NCBI GenBank assembly: GCA_963971425.1
Contig: OZ020515.1
Span: 13,408,291-13,472,290, forward strand
DNA: 64,000 bases
Direction of reading: 5' to 3'
Source: Bryoerythrophyllum caledonicum
Taxonomy: Eukaryota; Streptophyta; Bryopsida; Pottiales; Pottiaceae
Shown here piece by piece: positions 9,930-22,954 of the stretch. The position numbers and the translations under genes are program-made. The first letter of the stretch is position 1, and every line of letters begins with the position of its first letter. Under the pieces are notes generated by a model that was given only the letters and a program-made list of their open reading frames with translations, ran no database searches and was not told the DNA's origin.

Positions 9930-11550
9930 CTTCTACAATTTGTAATTTAAAAACTACATTAAAATGGTTGGACTAATACGTTGCAAAGCAAGCGCCAATT
10001 GCTAGTTTTATTTAAAATAAATAATTCTATAACAAAAATCAAGTCACCTTCTACTTCTAGTAACTCAGAACTAGCATTAAAATGCATAGTATGCTTGAAA
10101 ATATGATTATATTTTGCTTCAAATTTTACTTATAGTCTTGCTTATATTTTGCTTATAGTTTTGAGAAGTTGGGTATATGGTAGTTAAGAAATCGACATTC
10201 AAGCGATAGATTTGTAGCTCACACTCAGTGACAATCTGACAAAGGTGCATATTCAAGGGCACTTAGAGATTTGGTTCAATTGAGATCTTTGCATATTTTT
10301 AGGTTGTGTGCTGGCAAGTGATCTAGAGTTGTTATGGTAAGTGATTTCCCTAATTTTAGGAAAAATTCCGTAAAAGCAGTTTTTAAAACCATCTAAGCTT
10401 TCTAGCCTTTCAATTTGTTTGGTGATCGGGTGAGGCTATTAGAATAATTTGCAGATTTCAAAGTTTTCTTCAATTCCACAGCTTTTGCCACAAATAATTG
10501 TTCAATCACAACAAACCTTAGAGGCCTTTTGAGAGTTTGTTATATCTGTTGTTTAAGAGGACATACCTCAAAGTCGTAGAAATTAGATGGCGCTTGAAAT
10601 TAGACCCACAAATGTTGAATATGAAGTAGACAACATCCCATGTCAAAGAAGGCTTCTAGATATGTTGTTGGCGCATTGTGCAATTGATGGGGTGGTTGAT
10701 AGTATTTGATATAAACTTCAGCAAATGGACATCCACTGTAGCGTCTCTCGTGCTTGCATTGGCTAGAAGTGCGCATCACCTTGAAAGGTTTAACACAAGC
10801 CAATCCACTTTTCACTATGTGTTGCAATCAAGAAAATGTAGCTTCCACGACTAAAGATGCCTCATGAGCCGTTCCGACTCTTGCTTCAAGGAGATACATA
10901 AGAAGCAAAGAGTTTCAAAGGATCTTTCCGAGTGTACAACAACACTTTGGCATTCACATCTCTAGAAGCCAATATTGATGAATGTTTTGTTTGAGGCGGA
11001 AATTACACCTTCCAACTTATAGGCGTGTTGTATCATAGAATGGACAGCCTTTTGCTAGTGGAATACTGGTATTACAATTTGCGCGGTTCTATATTGCAGA
11101 TATTCACATTGCTTTAAATAGTCAAATCCTTACGCACAACCTTTTGAGAGTATATATGTCAACAATAGAAAGAGCAACCGGAAATGAACTTAGAACTTTG
11201 TTTGTTGGCTCTACAATTACAAGACCAAGGCCAAAGGAGTCGTTCTAACATTGTTGTTGTTGTGAGTTGGTTGGATCTCACGATTGAGGGTGGATCGATG
11301 GTCTGCTAAGTGAGCTCCACGTTTTCTGGTGAGGAGGGCTGCAAAGGAGTTAGTCTCAGGAGAGAAGTGTATGGCAACAAGAGAAGGTTGGCCTTGTTGA
11401 GAGTCCACATACACTAGGATCTGAGATCAAACATGTGGACTTGGGGAGAGCGTGTGTTGGAGAGGACTTAGAAACTCAGATCTGGATCAATGAGACAGGG
11501 AAACACTAGTAGAGATGTTGATCTGCAAGAAAGTGTGCTGAAAGCGTTGG
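9930..11550. other. Non-coding spacer with no recognisable element
   Basis: Only short unsupported frames are present (for example 10600-10827 minus and 11217-11414 minus). The composition shifts to higher GC after about 11200. Nothing recognisable. Confidence 0.45.
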
Positions 11551-12189
11551 GACTTTAGTGTTGGCTTACAGATCTCCCCTATACGAGTGTAGATCTAGAT
11601 CGGATCCATATCTAACAATTTGTAGCATCAAAAACGTCATAGCCCACACAAACTCCACTGCGAACTCTGATCTAGTATTCACATCTACCAATATTGAGAG
11701 ATTCAGTAATCACTCCATAGGAATTAGACAATGTGAGAGAGGGACACCGTGCAACAGAACCAGCATCACTAAGTGCCTAAGTCGAATTGGAGGCAGTAAC
11801 ACACCCCGTCGCAACAAAATCAGCATCAACATGTGCCCAAGTCGAAATGGAGGTAGCAACACACCTCGGCATCAGAGTACAAGCCCTGCTGGCCCAGATC
11901 AAGAGACTGCAGGTCACCTATACAACAAAACTGCAACACCTACTGCGCACCAACATCAAGCCCACTCTCAGCAACACGAGGAGGAAGCAAAGATCCAAAC
12001 AACATCAAGACCAACTTGCGGAAGAACACATCAGGCTATCTCTAACCCATCTGCTTGCTGTTCGTTCATCTGCTGTCAAGATCTGTCACATCACTTGTTT
12101 TGTCCAGCAAATTTCTTCATTTATTGTTGTAGTTCCTGCTTCGCTTTTCGTTGTATGAAGCAAAGGAATAAGTCTGGCAACGTCACCAC

Positions 12190-12925
12190 AGTAGAGAAGA
12201 GTATGCAGAGAAGAATCAGGCCGAGTTCCGGCACTAAGAAAGAGATGTGTATACAGAACAAGACCAAGACCAGCCCCGGCACCAAGGAGCAGCCAAGTAT
12301 GCAGCAAGGACACAGACCCAGCTCTGAAATCATTAAGGTGACGAGTACGCAACAAAGAGATGGCACCCGCACGGGCACCAAGATGGAGATGAGCACGCTG
12401 AACAAAAACAGGGCCAGCTTCGGCGTCAAGGAGAAAACGAATAGGCAGCAAAAACACAGATCCAGCTCTGGTATCAAGAAGCAGAGTATGCGACTACGTG
12501 ACAAGCCCAACACCGACACAAAGGAGGAGCCGAGAATACAGGAAAGCAACAGGATTTGCTCCAACATCGAAATGGAGATGTATACGCAGCGCAAAAACAA
12601 ATCCTACAACAGCACCAAAGACAAGTCCGATAAGCAGCAGAGAAGCAGGTCCAGCACCGACAGTATAGAAGAAATGAAGATGGAAATAATTACGCAGAAA
12701 AAATACAAACCCTATTTCGGCACCAAGGAGATGTCGAGGCAGCAGAGGAACAGGCCCAGCATCGGCGTCATGGTGGAGACGAGCATGCAACCAAGAACCA
12801 GACCTAGCACCAACACCAAGAAGAGGTTGAGTATGCAGGAATATAACAAGCCCAGCTCCGGCAACAAAGTGGAGGTGTGTATGCAACACAGTAAGTGCCT
12901 CAACTCTAGCACCAAGAAGAAGACA
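12190..12925 (+). repeat. Degenerate 48-51 bp tandem repeats coding for a 16-17 residue unit
   Basis: The plus frame open from 11558 to 12940 contains about 14 successive units resembling GTKxExxxQxxxRPSS, each 16-17 codons long. Examples are GTKEQPSMQQGHRPSS and GVKEKTNRQQKHRSSS. The units are strongly diverged in DNA but keep the frame and the G-T-K start, which suggests past selection on the protein or a decayed minisatellite. Upstream, 11760-11870 holds a separate duplication (SRIGGSNTPR / SRNGGSNTPR), and an overlapping frame (11787-12158) looks coiled-coil-like. I recognise no protein family. This may be part of an unclassified element. Confidence 0.5.
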
Positions 12926-13908
12926 AGAAGAAAACAGTAGCAGCTCCAATCGCCGACATCGACCCAACAGGTGGAGTCCACCGACAACGAAGAAGACACC
13001 TGCAACACAAACAAAAGAAGGGCGAAGTCAACACAACCACGTCCAGAAAAAAACCAACGAATACGGGAACCACATGGCGGCCACAGCAACGATCATAGAT
13101 CAAGACCAAACCCAAAATCCAGGTACGCAAACTCACAGGTACGTCCTCTAACCCTAATCTCATTGTTAAATTCGTATTTCTTTTCTCTAATCAATACCAG
13201 GTACCACCAAACCCCAACGTCTAAAACGTTCAAAGAGAAGACCACTACCTGGACCACTAAGAAGATCAAGTGCCTGCGCGCCCATATTACCAACGGACAT
13301 AACAAGAGACGCGTCAAGAAGGATGTATCGAGACGAAAATCTAACGGCAACCCCCCAAAAAAAGACCAAGCCAAGAAATCCAAAACCCCAGATCCAAGAT
13401 CCAGATATCACAGCCCTCAAGATCTAATCGCGCGGTCGACATCACCACAGAACCCTAGCCGCCATCAATCCGAGAGACGAATGTATGCAACAACAACAGA
13501 AAACTCCAACATATCACGAAGAGACTCAACAATGTACATAACATACCTCCATACACTGGAGAAATCCTCTTTCTACCATTCTTTCTTCGCAATCGTAGCG
13601 TCGACACCGCACATCACTTGGGAGCAAGTACTAGAGCTCAACACTGGCTGTACAAGGAAGCGAGATCCAAGTCGCCGGAAGGAGGGGAAGCTTCAACAAC
13701 GCTAGCTAGAAGATGAATCCTGGAGGCGCTCGTCGATCCTCCTCCACCTCCAACTGAGATCTCTCAGTCGTGAAGTCTACTTAACCCTATCTCCATAGCA
13801 TCTATCTCTTTGTTGTTTTTACACTTCGTTTTCTAAACAAGCATACACAACACTTGTTAGGCACCTCTCCATATGCACTAACCCTCCCCCTCCCACACAG
13901 ATAGAGCT

Positions 13909-14575
13909 GAAGAAAAGCAGGGGAAGACAAGAACAAGAAAAGGCGGCAGAAGCGCAGTTCCTGGAGATCAAGAAGTGGAGAACAAGATGCACTCAGATCC
14001 TGAGAAGACGGCATAAACACGAACTGCAAAAGAGAGTGGTCGAAATCGGAGGAGCCCTACATTGCGAAGCAGCCCCTTCCACCTCGCCAGCATCTAAGCG
14101 TTACACCCCAGCACAGCCGACAGGATTCCCCACTGCCTATGTCGACCGAAAATCCGTAGACGAAGTCCAGACGTTAGAACAAACCCAGATCCCAAGCAAG
14201 GAGTGGCCACAAACACAAGTACAGCAGAAGGAAGCCCAAGAGCAGGGAAGAATCGGAGGAGGAGAAGACTCTGAGAAGCGGACGCCCAAGATTTCTGAAG
14301 TCGAAGGTACGCAAAAGGAGAACAACTCAAGCCGATCCAAAAACCTTGTACAAGGTCATCATACCTGCAGCAGCTACCCCGACAACACTACTGAAGAGGA
14401 AGAGCCGAGCGGTGCTACTCGACCCAACGGACACACGCTACCCACAATCGGAGGAGAGACAGACAGATACACGGTGTCTGCAACTGAGGAGAGGACATCA
14501 ATACGAAGGCTGCCCATTACGGAAGAAGGACCAGACATACTCGCGCTGCACGAAGTGGAGGAAGAGCCGCCCTGA
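13909..14575 (+). other. Candidate exon with charged, coiled-coil-like sequence
   Basis: A polypyrimidine tract ending in CACAG (13904-13908) precedes an open frame that runs to a stop at 14575. It is rich in Glu, Lys, Arg and Gln: IELKKSRGRQEQEKAAEAQF leads into LEIKKWRTRCTQILRRRHKH. A hydrophilic tail follows. I recognise no family. It could be a fragment of a gag-like protein or an exon of an unknown gene. GT-AG-like sites at 13139-13199 suggest spliced sequence further upstream, but the model cannot be completed. Confidence 0.3.
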
Positions 14576-15077
14576 CAAGCCGAACGTGAGACGAAGTGGC
14601 CCAGGTAGCACTCGGGAACGCAGGAGCCAGGGAGGAACGAATCGTTATACTCCAAGACTACACCAACTCGATATCACGTACTCAGGGTACAATCTCTCAT
14701 TTCCCTTAAAATTTTCTGACCATTGCTATTAGTTGGTTTATGTTGTATACCAATGGACATGTTTCCAAATTTCAAAATCAAATCATGTTACTTGGAGAGG
14801 TGACCCACATTGTGGCACCTCTCGTGTGTGTGTATGTGTAACTGATGTTAAAAGTTTCAGCAGTAATATCCCTCCACATGCAATGGGTAACTATTGCCAA
14901 TGTTATTGCTTGGAACATGTTTACATTGCCAAATGTTACTCCTTCTTGAAAATCTTCATATCTAAAAGACCTCAATGTATGTTGGAAGGACATATTAAGA
15001 ACAAGATGATAAGGAGAAAAACGGTAATGACATTGTACAAATCAGCTAGTAACATTCTTATTTTTCATTTCCACAGC

Positions 15078-16658
15078 ATGTCGCAATCAACCGCCACACC
15101 CTCCAAGCGCCTTCTCATTGATGTGGTTGAGGAAAACCCTTGTAGCATGAATGTAACCCCAAACTCCTTAATTATTACGAATACCACCCAGAAAAAGGTA
15201 AAGGCAACAAGTTTGCCTTTCACCAAGTATTGGCTGGGCTTTCAAACAATAAACACAATTTCGAAAGCAAATGGTGGGCATAAAGTGGGTAGTATTACTA
15301 TTGATGAGATGATAGAGCATGGGATGGAGAAAAAGGAGGCAACAGAAAGTTGTAAGGCAATGCCCTCATTCCCATTCATCCCTCAAGAGGAATGGCCCTA
15401 TAAACGGGCTGATGGGAAGGAAGGCAACCATTTTAACCTCACACAACTTCCAAGTGAAGTTGAGGTGGATATAAATGGCCTTGCCTTAGACTACCAAGTC
15501 TCTATCCATTTTGATTTGGGGAGTCAAATATGGTCCAGACAAGCTATACTAGATATGGTAAAAACAAGATTAATAGAGATGGGAATTGCCCTTGGAACAT
15601 GCATCGGTGAACCAATCGCCGTCTTTTGCCACCACCAATCCGACAATTGGACTGGTGTGGTTAAATTGCATCTCCAAAATCCGGAAATTGATGCTAAAGG
15701 ACTTTTGCAAGGGAAAAGGCCTTTCATCCTCATCCTAAATGAAGGGATCCCACACCAAGGAAAAGTATGCAAGTCATACGATTCCCTGGCTTTCTCACAT
15801 CTCCTATCAATTAAAATAACCGGTCCTAATCTTGTCAACATAGAGTCATACAACCTACACAACAAGATTGTGAAAGACAGTTTCGCTCGTGGCTATGACT
15901 TCGAAGTAACAGGAGTAGAAAAGAAGTGTTCTTCTGAGTTTGCATGGGTCAAAACTCCATCCCCGGAACAAGCAGCAAAAATAAAGGACTACAAAATATC
16001 ATTTTATAATGAGATTTTTGTACCCGTATTTGCAACCCGGAAAATGGATGAAGATGAGATCGCTAAAAAGAATTGTCTAATTCTAATAGCAAAAAATCTA
16101 AACAAAACAAAAAACGAAAAAGAACTCATGGAAGGAATAAAATCCATACTTGGAGAGGAGAATGTGGTGAACACATTCTTCAAACTTGAGCATGGCCGTC
16201 ATGTAGGGACTTGTAATATCGAATGTCTTAATGCGGCTGTATACAAAAAATTTGTCAAACAAAGTAAAAAACTTCACCGTAAATATGTTATGTTTACCCC
16301 CCACCCCAAGAGTCTTGATAGCAGCAACAAACCGAGTTTGGAGGAACTAACAAGGCTTGGCTTTACGGATGTAAACTCGGCGGTAGCTAACGCAGTAATA
16401 GCCATGGAAAATGGCCCAAACAAAGGCAATGGTATCACCCTTCAACAACTTCGAAAAGAAATGAAAACCATGAAAGGGGAAATTGTCGAGGAAGCAAAAC
16501 AATATGCAGACATGGTGCAAACGAACACGGTAAAATCCCTCAGAGGGGAAATGTCAACCCTTCGTTCCCAACTCATTGCAACCATTATGGCGGCGGAAAC
16601 ACAAGCATCAGAACGTGAGCACCGAGCCATTGAAAACAAAATGGATAAGTCAAACTAA
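15078..16658 (+). CDS. LINE ORF1 protein with RRM domain and C-terminal coiled coil
   Basis: The frame is open from 14733. I chose the ATG at 15078 (MSQSTATPSKRLLIDVVEE) because the 115 codons before it are cysteine-rich and non-protein-like; this gives 526 residues. An RRM-like fold lies at about residues 331-410 (CLILIAKNL as RNP2-like, HVGTCNIECLN as RNP1-like). The C-terminus (about 445-526) is helical and charged, likely a trimerising coiled coil. ORF1 proteins bind LINE RNA and act as chaperones in the RNP. It ends in a double stop TAATAG. A pyrimidine tract ending in CACAG just before the ATG resembles a splice acceptor but is probably UTR. Confidence 0.7.
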   Translation: MSQSTATPSKRLLIDVVEENPCSMNVTPNSLIITNTTQKKVKATSLPFTKYWLGFQTINTISKANGGHKVGSITIDEMIEHGMEKKEATESCKAMPSFPFIPQEEWPYKRADGKEGNHFNLTQLPSEVEVDINGLALDYQVSIHFDLGSQIWSRQAILDMVKTRLIEMGIALGTCIGEPIAVFCHHQSDNWTGVVKLHLQNPEIDAKGLLQGKRPFILILNEGIPHQGKVCKSYDSLAFSHLLSIKITGPNLVNIESYNLHNKIVKDSFARGYDFEVTGVEKKCSSEFAWVKTPSPEQAAKIKDYKISFYNEIFVPVFATRKMDEDEIAKKNCLILIAKNLNKTKNEKELMEGIKSILGEENVVNTFFKLEHGRHVGTCNIECLNAAVYKKFVKQSKKLHRKYVMFTPHPKSLDSSNKPSLEELTRLGFTDVNSAVANAVIAMENGPNKGNGITLQQLRKEMKTMKGEIVEEAKQYADMVQTNTVKSLRGEMSTLRSQLIATIMAAETQASEREHRAIENKMDKSN

Positions 16659-16774
16659 TAGCGTCAAACAACGCTATAATTAATATAAATATTATAGTAT
16701 ATATCTATACTAAAAACAAACTATATACCCCAAAAAAAAAATATAGTATATCTATATACTACTAAACAAATCAA

Positions 16775-17243
<469 letters not shown>

Positions 17244-17282
17244 AAACATCACTCCATACTCCTCCCACTAGTAACCACAAAC

Positions 17283-17342
17283 ATTACTTATTATAAACTA
17301 CTAATTATACTCTGCGGAGACATAGAAATTAACCCCGGCCCA
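17283..17342 (+). other. Class 1 2A ribosome-skipping motif at the ORF2 N-terminus
   Basis: Translation in the frame of the ATG at 17343 gives ITYYKLLIILCGDIEINPGP directly before Met. It contains the full D-x-E-x-N-P-G-P consensus preceded by a leucine-rich helix, as in functional 2A sequences, where the ribosome skips the final Gly-Pro bond. 2A sequences are known from several APE-type LINEs (trypanosome ingi/L1Tc and CR1/L2-like animal elements; literature recalled, not checked). Here it follows the poly-Gln tract in frame, so ORF2 would be released downstream of whatever leader is translated. Confidence 0.85.
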
Positions 17343-17600
17343 ATGCCAAATGTCTTCCATAACCACCCAAACAGACACAAAAGATTATCAAAAATATATT
17401 TCATCCCGAACACTATAAAGCTATACCCCGAATATCAACACCTAGCATCTTCCTTTGCACCACTTCTAAAAAATAACCACACACTTACCAAACTATTTCC
17501 ACACTCTACCCCAACATTTCCCACCACATACACCAAAAAATCAACCACCCACCCACACATATTTTATTCGCCATTATTACCACCCTCCACCCATCAATAG
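17343..17600 (+). pseudogene. ORF2 N-terminal segment directly after the 2A motif
   Basis: Eighty-five codons in the 2A frame (MPNVFHNHPNRHKRL...) precede a stop at 17600. The APE domain resumes in the next frame by about 18000, so at least one frameshift lies in 17500-18000. The composition (Thr, Pro, His, Asn rich) matches the rest of ORF2. There is no recognisable domain. Confidence 0.5.
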
Positions 17601-18000
17601 ACGAATGCAACAATATCACCAACCAATATTCTACCAACACAAACCCAACACATTGGACAAGTATATTACTAAACACCCTATCCTCTCTACACAATCCTCC
17701 TGAAAGACATATAGATACACTCCACCCATACACCAAATTCCTAGAGGAAAACCAACACCTCTTTGAACACAAAACCTCCCTACACAATGACTTATATAAC
17801 TTTATTCATAGCCAAACCCCACCCCCTTCCCCCGACGAAATACAACTAAAATTTCCCTACTTCCCACATAATCTCATCCGAGAAGCTCTTAGATGCCTTG
17901 AACCAATCCACGCCTACACGCACCCCACCCCGACACCTGCCTACATTCCCCCTCCACCTTGTAACCTCCACTCTACAACCAAAACAATACAGACAATAGA

Positions 18001-20493
18001 AACACATATATAACTACATGGAACGCCTCAACATTAAACACTGCTTTACCATGCATACACAATCTAACAACCCACACCAACGCTCCACCCGCCATAATTG
18101 CCATACAAGAAACTAAAATAACTGCTACTAAATCCACAAGATATATTCAAAAAACATTCCCAGATTACAAACTTATATTTAACAACACTCATTCTCTCAC
18201 ACGATGCATCCAACAACGAAGGCCATATGCACCGGCAAGAGGAGGCCTACTCATGCTCATACACCAATCATATGCCTTTCCCGGGAATATTACCAAAATC
18301 CCTACCCCGGCTAATATATCACCATATCTTCATATCATTGAAATTACTAACCGGCCCCTTCAACCATGGCTCATTCTTCACCTATACATGCCCTCTCACA
18401 TAGAAGATTCGAGGCTTATCCCGGAAATCCAAAATTCCATCACTTCACAAATAAATACACACAATAACCATACTATAATACTCTGCGGAGACTTTAACCG
18501 AGATATTGCCCTTATTGGACGGCAAAACGGATCGGTTTGTACCCCTCCAATGGACAAAGACTACCAATGGCGAAATTATACGGATAACCTAGGGTTATAT
18601 CTAATCCCAACCAATACAAAATACTCTCGTCAAGGTGGACATAACTACACACACACTAGCCTAATTGATGGATTTTACATTAAAACAACTAACCATACCC
18701 GTTATACATCTACCACAAATACCACAACCAACTTAAACTCAGACCACTTTCCAATCAAACTCAATATACCTCACAACACCCTCATAAGTAGACCTCCCAC
18801 AATCATCAACTCAAATGATACTAAAATACTAAATCCCATCCCAAAAGAAAACCTGTATAACTTTAACACAATATTCTTTGAAAAAAACTCATTGCAAATG
18901 GACTCCCTTACAGATACTCTTTCTAACCATCAACACCTCACACAAACACAATGGGAAGAAGCTTGCACGACTCTTGACGAACTTATTAATGAAATTTCTA
19001 ATACATTAGAAAAAACTTGTAAAGCCCCCCCAATTCCAGAACTCACACCTAGAACCTCAAAACAAGGAGGATATCTCCCGAGAAAACTAGCAAAAAAGTG
19101 GAAAAAACATCTTGCCACATACCACACCATTCGTAAAACAATTTACACCGCTAAAACTAACCAAAATTGGCAAACCCACCCAATAATCTCCGAACTACAT
19201 AACCTCCGTCACCCTCATATTCCAGAGTTACCATTACCTAACACCTCTCACGAAGAATGGCTAAAAGACATTGCAATCATTGCAAAAACTGCCAACAAAG
19301 AAGCTCGGAAAATTACTACAGAATATGCAAGAGAATGTGTCAAAAAAGCCATATCTAAGTATCGCCAATTATACGAAACTAGTCCAAAAAAGATCAACAG
19401 GAAAGTCTTTAAAAATAACACAAACATGCCACTAGACTGCATCTTAGATCAAAACAACAACATTTTAACCAGCCCTGATGATATAGCAAACAAAATACAC
19501 TTCCAACAATCCATAAACAATAGACCAACCACCCCCCCATGTCACTTCCAACCACAACACACATCAACATGCACGTGTGGAGTCAGGCAATACCCGTGGC
19601 ACGATTTAGACGGATTTACCATTGACAAAAGAGGCGAGCCAACAACACCACTCCATACATATTATAACAGAGACACATACAACATGTGCTTAAAAAACTT
19701 GAGAACTAACAAAGCCCCCGGCCCGGACCACATACCCAACTCAATTCTAAAAAACATGCCCCCAAGATTCCACGACCTCCTATCATTTTTCTTCCTTCAT
19801 TGTTACAAACAAAAATCCATTCCAACATCTTGGAAAACAAGTCTAACAATATTATTATACAAAAAAGGAAACCCATCCATGCTACCTAACCACCGACCCA
19901 TTGCCTTAGCTAACACCATTTATAAATTATATACTAGCACACTAACATCAATACTATCGGCCTACGGGGAAACACACCAAATATTACACGAAAGCCAAGA
20001 AGGGTTCAGAGCCGAGAGAAGTACCACACGGCAACTTCAAACCCTCATTGCCCCACTTGAAGATGCAAAATTCACTAACAAAGACATTTACATACTCTAC
20101 ATCGACTTTAAAAACGCATTCGGTTCTATTGACCATCCTCGACTGCTAGCCATAATGAGCAACCTTGGGTACCCGGAAGACGCAGTCACACTGGTTGGTA
20201 ATATATACTCTCAATCTACCACTACATACATCGGAGAATTCTTTGGTAAAACACGCCCTATCCCCATTCAACGTGGTACCATCCAAGGCGATACATTGAG
20301 TCCATATCTCTTTATTATCTTCCTAGAACCTCTATTGAGATGGCTTCAAAGAGGCAATACATTTGGCACCTCTAAAATCACCATAAACTCGGCCGCATAC
20401 GCCGACGATCTAACGGCCATCTCTGGTTGCCTTAAATCACTCCAAATTCAATTAGACAAAAATAGACAAATTTTGTCTATGGACAGGGATTGA
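18001..20493 (+). pseudogene. LINE ORF2 segment: APE-type endonuclease and reverse transcriptase
   Basis: The APE endonuclease begins at TTWNASTLNTA (about 18013), with IQETKI carrying the catalytic Glu, GGLLML, CGDFNRD, and SDHFPI as the final His box. Reverse transcriptase follows: KAPGPDHIPNSI (fingers, about 19711), HRPIALANTIYK, QEGFRAERST, motif A LYIDFKNAFGSIDH, motif B QGDTLSPYLF, and motif C YADD at 20398-20409. All catalytic aspartates are kept. The open frame ends at 20493 through a frameshift; the thumb region continues in another frame. The enzyme nicks the target and primes cDNA synthesis on LINE RNA. Confidence 0.9.
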
Positions 20494-20510
20494 ATTTGGG
20501 GTCCAGAAAT

Positions 20511-22954
20511 GTGCCATAACTGGATGCCCAAACAAATCCAAAATAAACCCGACCGTCTTCAAAGCCCTCATTCAAGCTACCAACATCCAATATCGCAACC
20601 AACCAATCCCGGTTCTTAACCAAAACCAACCCTACATATACCTTGGAATAAACCTAGTCCCATCGCTAAAATGGAAAATTCAAATTCACGCTACTACCAC
20701 GAAACTTATTAAACAATGCAAGGAACTATCAATATGTCCAGCCACATTGCAACAAAAAATAAAAATGATTGATACCGCCATTCGCCCGGGTATCTCATAC
20801 AGTTTCTATGCGGTCCCTTATTCCATGCCCGCCATAAATAAACTCGATAAAAAAATCATAGCCATACAAAAGAAAGTATGCGGACTCCCTAATTGTATGC
20901 CCAATGTCATAACACAACTCCCCCACGAACTATTCGGATTAGAAGCCTTTTCTCTCAAAAATGCCTATCTACGTTGCATTGGAGGACAACTCTAGAATGC
21001 ACTTAACGACAAGGGACGACTAGGATTAATCTGTAGTGGACTCCTTTGGCACATCCTTGCCATATATGGAGGAGCACAATACCTCCAAAGACTTAAAAAA
21101 TCTGATTGTCTTCGATCTCCCATTACCCGTACACTTTTTCTACTCAAAACAGAAGGTCAAGCATTTCTAAAAAGCACACTAGAAGATTTCCTACTAGGCC
21201 CTGCACCAGTCGAACAAGACTGGGCAAATGAAATACATAACCTCCCTAGACTTGATCCTCAATTATCCGACAAATTCCTACAAAAACTTTTTTCCGCAAA
21301 CATTACCGATCTAAAACAAATTACACTACCAAATGGAACACACCTAATGGATGACAAGAATTACAAAAAATTCTATGGCACCCCCCACAAATTAATAAAA
21401 AATGCACTAAATATTGCTAAACAACTATTTTGTCATCCTACATGCCTCCCTACATGCCCCAACTCTTGCACCACCCACGCCACACCGTACACACTTAAAG
21501 ACCCATACATCATCGATCACAATAACATCCACCACAACATCAACCTTCCATTAATCCCTCCAAACCCGCCACATTCACGACCATATACCCCCCCACCACA
21601 TATATTAAAAAACCCTTCCATACACCCAATAAGCAACATAACCGCGCACAGACATAAAAAATGCGCTAACTCTTACAACATAAGCAAACAATACACGTCT
21701 TACCTATGTCACTGGTCCCACAATAATATCACCTACGCCAAATGGCTCCCACAAAGAAATCTTTTCCCTTGGCACCTCCCAAATACCTCCTTACATAACA
21801 CCGAAATCCTCACACAATACTACCTTAGAACTCAAAAAAATTATTACCTAAATATCATACAATTACACCACCCTCAAGCACAACCTCGGGATAGAAGATT
21901 TGTCACACCACCTATTATTATCCCCCTCCTCAACATCTTTACAACCGAATGCAACCCCGAAATTGACATCCTCGCACAGTCAAATACTATCAAAATACAA
22001 CAAGATAATGCCCACATATACGAAGGTAATGGGAGACATCTAATAACCATACCACTCGCTAGACTACAGTGGCTGTGGAACCAATATCACAATGCACTAC
22101 AAACTCCCAGTAACATTGAACCAACACCCCAAACATTTGAAAACGAAATTGTTTGGCTATACCAAAGATACAACTACCGAATACCCAAAAATGACCCCCT
22201 TGAAAATGCACACTACACATTACCAGATCCTTTATTAGACTACCTTATTACATCTATGAATATTACACATTCATACTTCTCATCCCCCGTTACATGCTCC
22301 ACAAAAATCTCAAAATTCTACTCACCATTTGAACGTGATAAGATTTTTGGTTCTCTTGGAAAAGCTTTTGATTAAAGGTGGAGTGGGATAGGCCTTGCAC
22401 ACCCGCACAACGAAGAAGAAACACAACAAGCAATACATTGGGCACGCCTAGTGGCAAACAATGATCCCAACCACAATATCACCACTATTATCACTCCCGA
22501 CACTCATTGGTACCACAACTCTAACCCACACTTAGGCCCCTTCCCGGACTCACACATCATAGCACTATTTGAAGCCGACTCTATGACTTACAAAGAACCC
22601 ACTATACCACCGCAAATACAAACACCCCGCCTTGAACCAGCAACCCTACGTATCCTATGTATACACCAACAAACTTGTGAAATAGGTAATCTAGAAAACC
22701 TCACTCATCTCACTTTGATAGCAAAAAATCTAAACATTAACAAGGTATACACCGCAATTGCCCTCCCGACACCCATCTCAACCCGGGTAAACCGCAACAA
22801 AAAATGGTCTAGAACTCCCCACACAAACATCTCCGCATCACCAATTACCGAATTCAGCCTCCCCCCTCCTATTCCCAAATTAATACAGAAATTAAATATG
22901 ACCCCAACTTTAGCTACTACACTGACGGCTCCTTTAAAGAACCAACCGAAGTAA
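20511..22954 (+). pseudogene. LINE ORF2 middle region (thumb and linker)
   Basis: This is one frame read through stops at 20993-20995 and 22373-22375. It starts CAITGCPNKSKINP, continues with the typical post-RT thumb (YIYLGINL, IDTAIRPGISYSFYA), then a long His/Pro/Thr/Asn-rich linker without a known domain. The two stops and the frame changes at each end are the lesions of this copy. The linker is unusually long (about 600 codons) for a LINE and could hide a fast-evolving domain. Confidence 0.7.

Noticed and set aside
12086-13420. Several long minus-strand frames opposite the 48-bp repeats
   Set aside because: They mirror the repeat-coding plus frame and show only Leu/Cys-rich, membrane-like sequence from the antisense of a Lys/Gln-rich protein.
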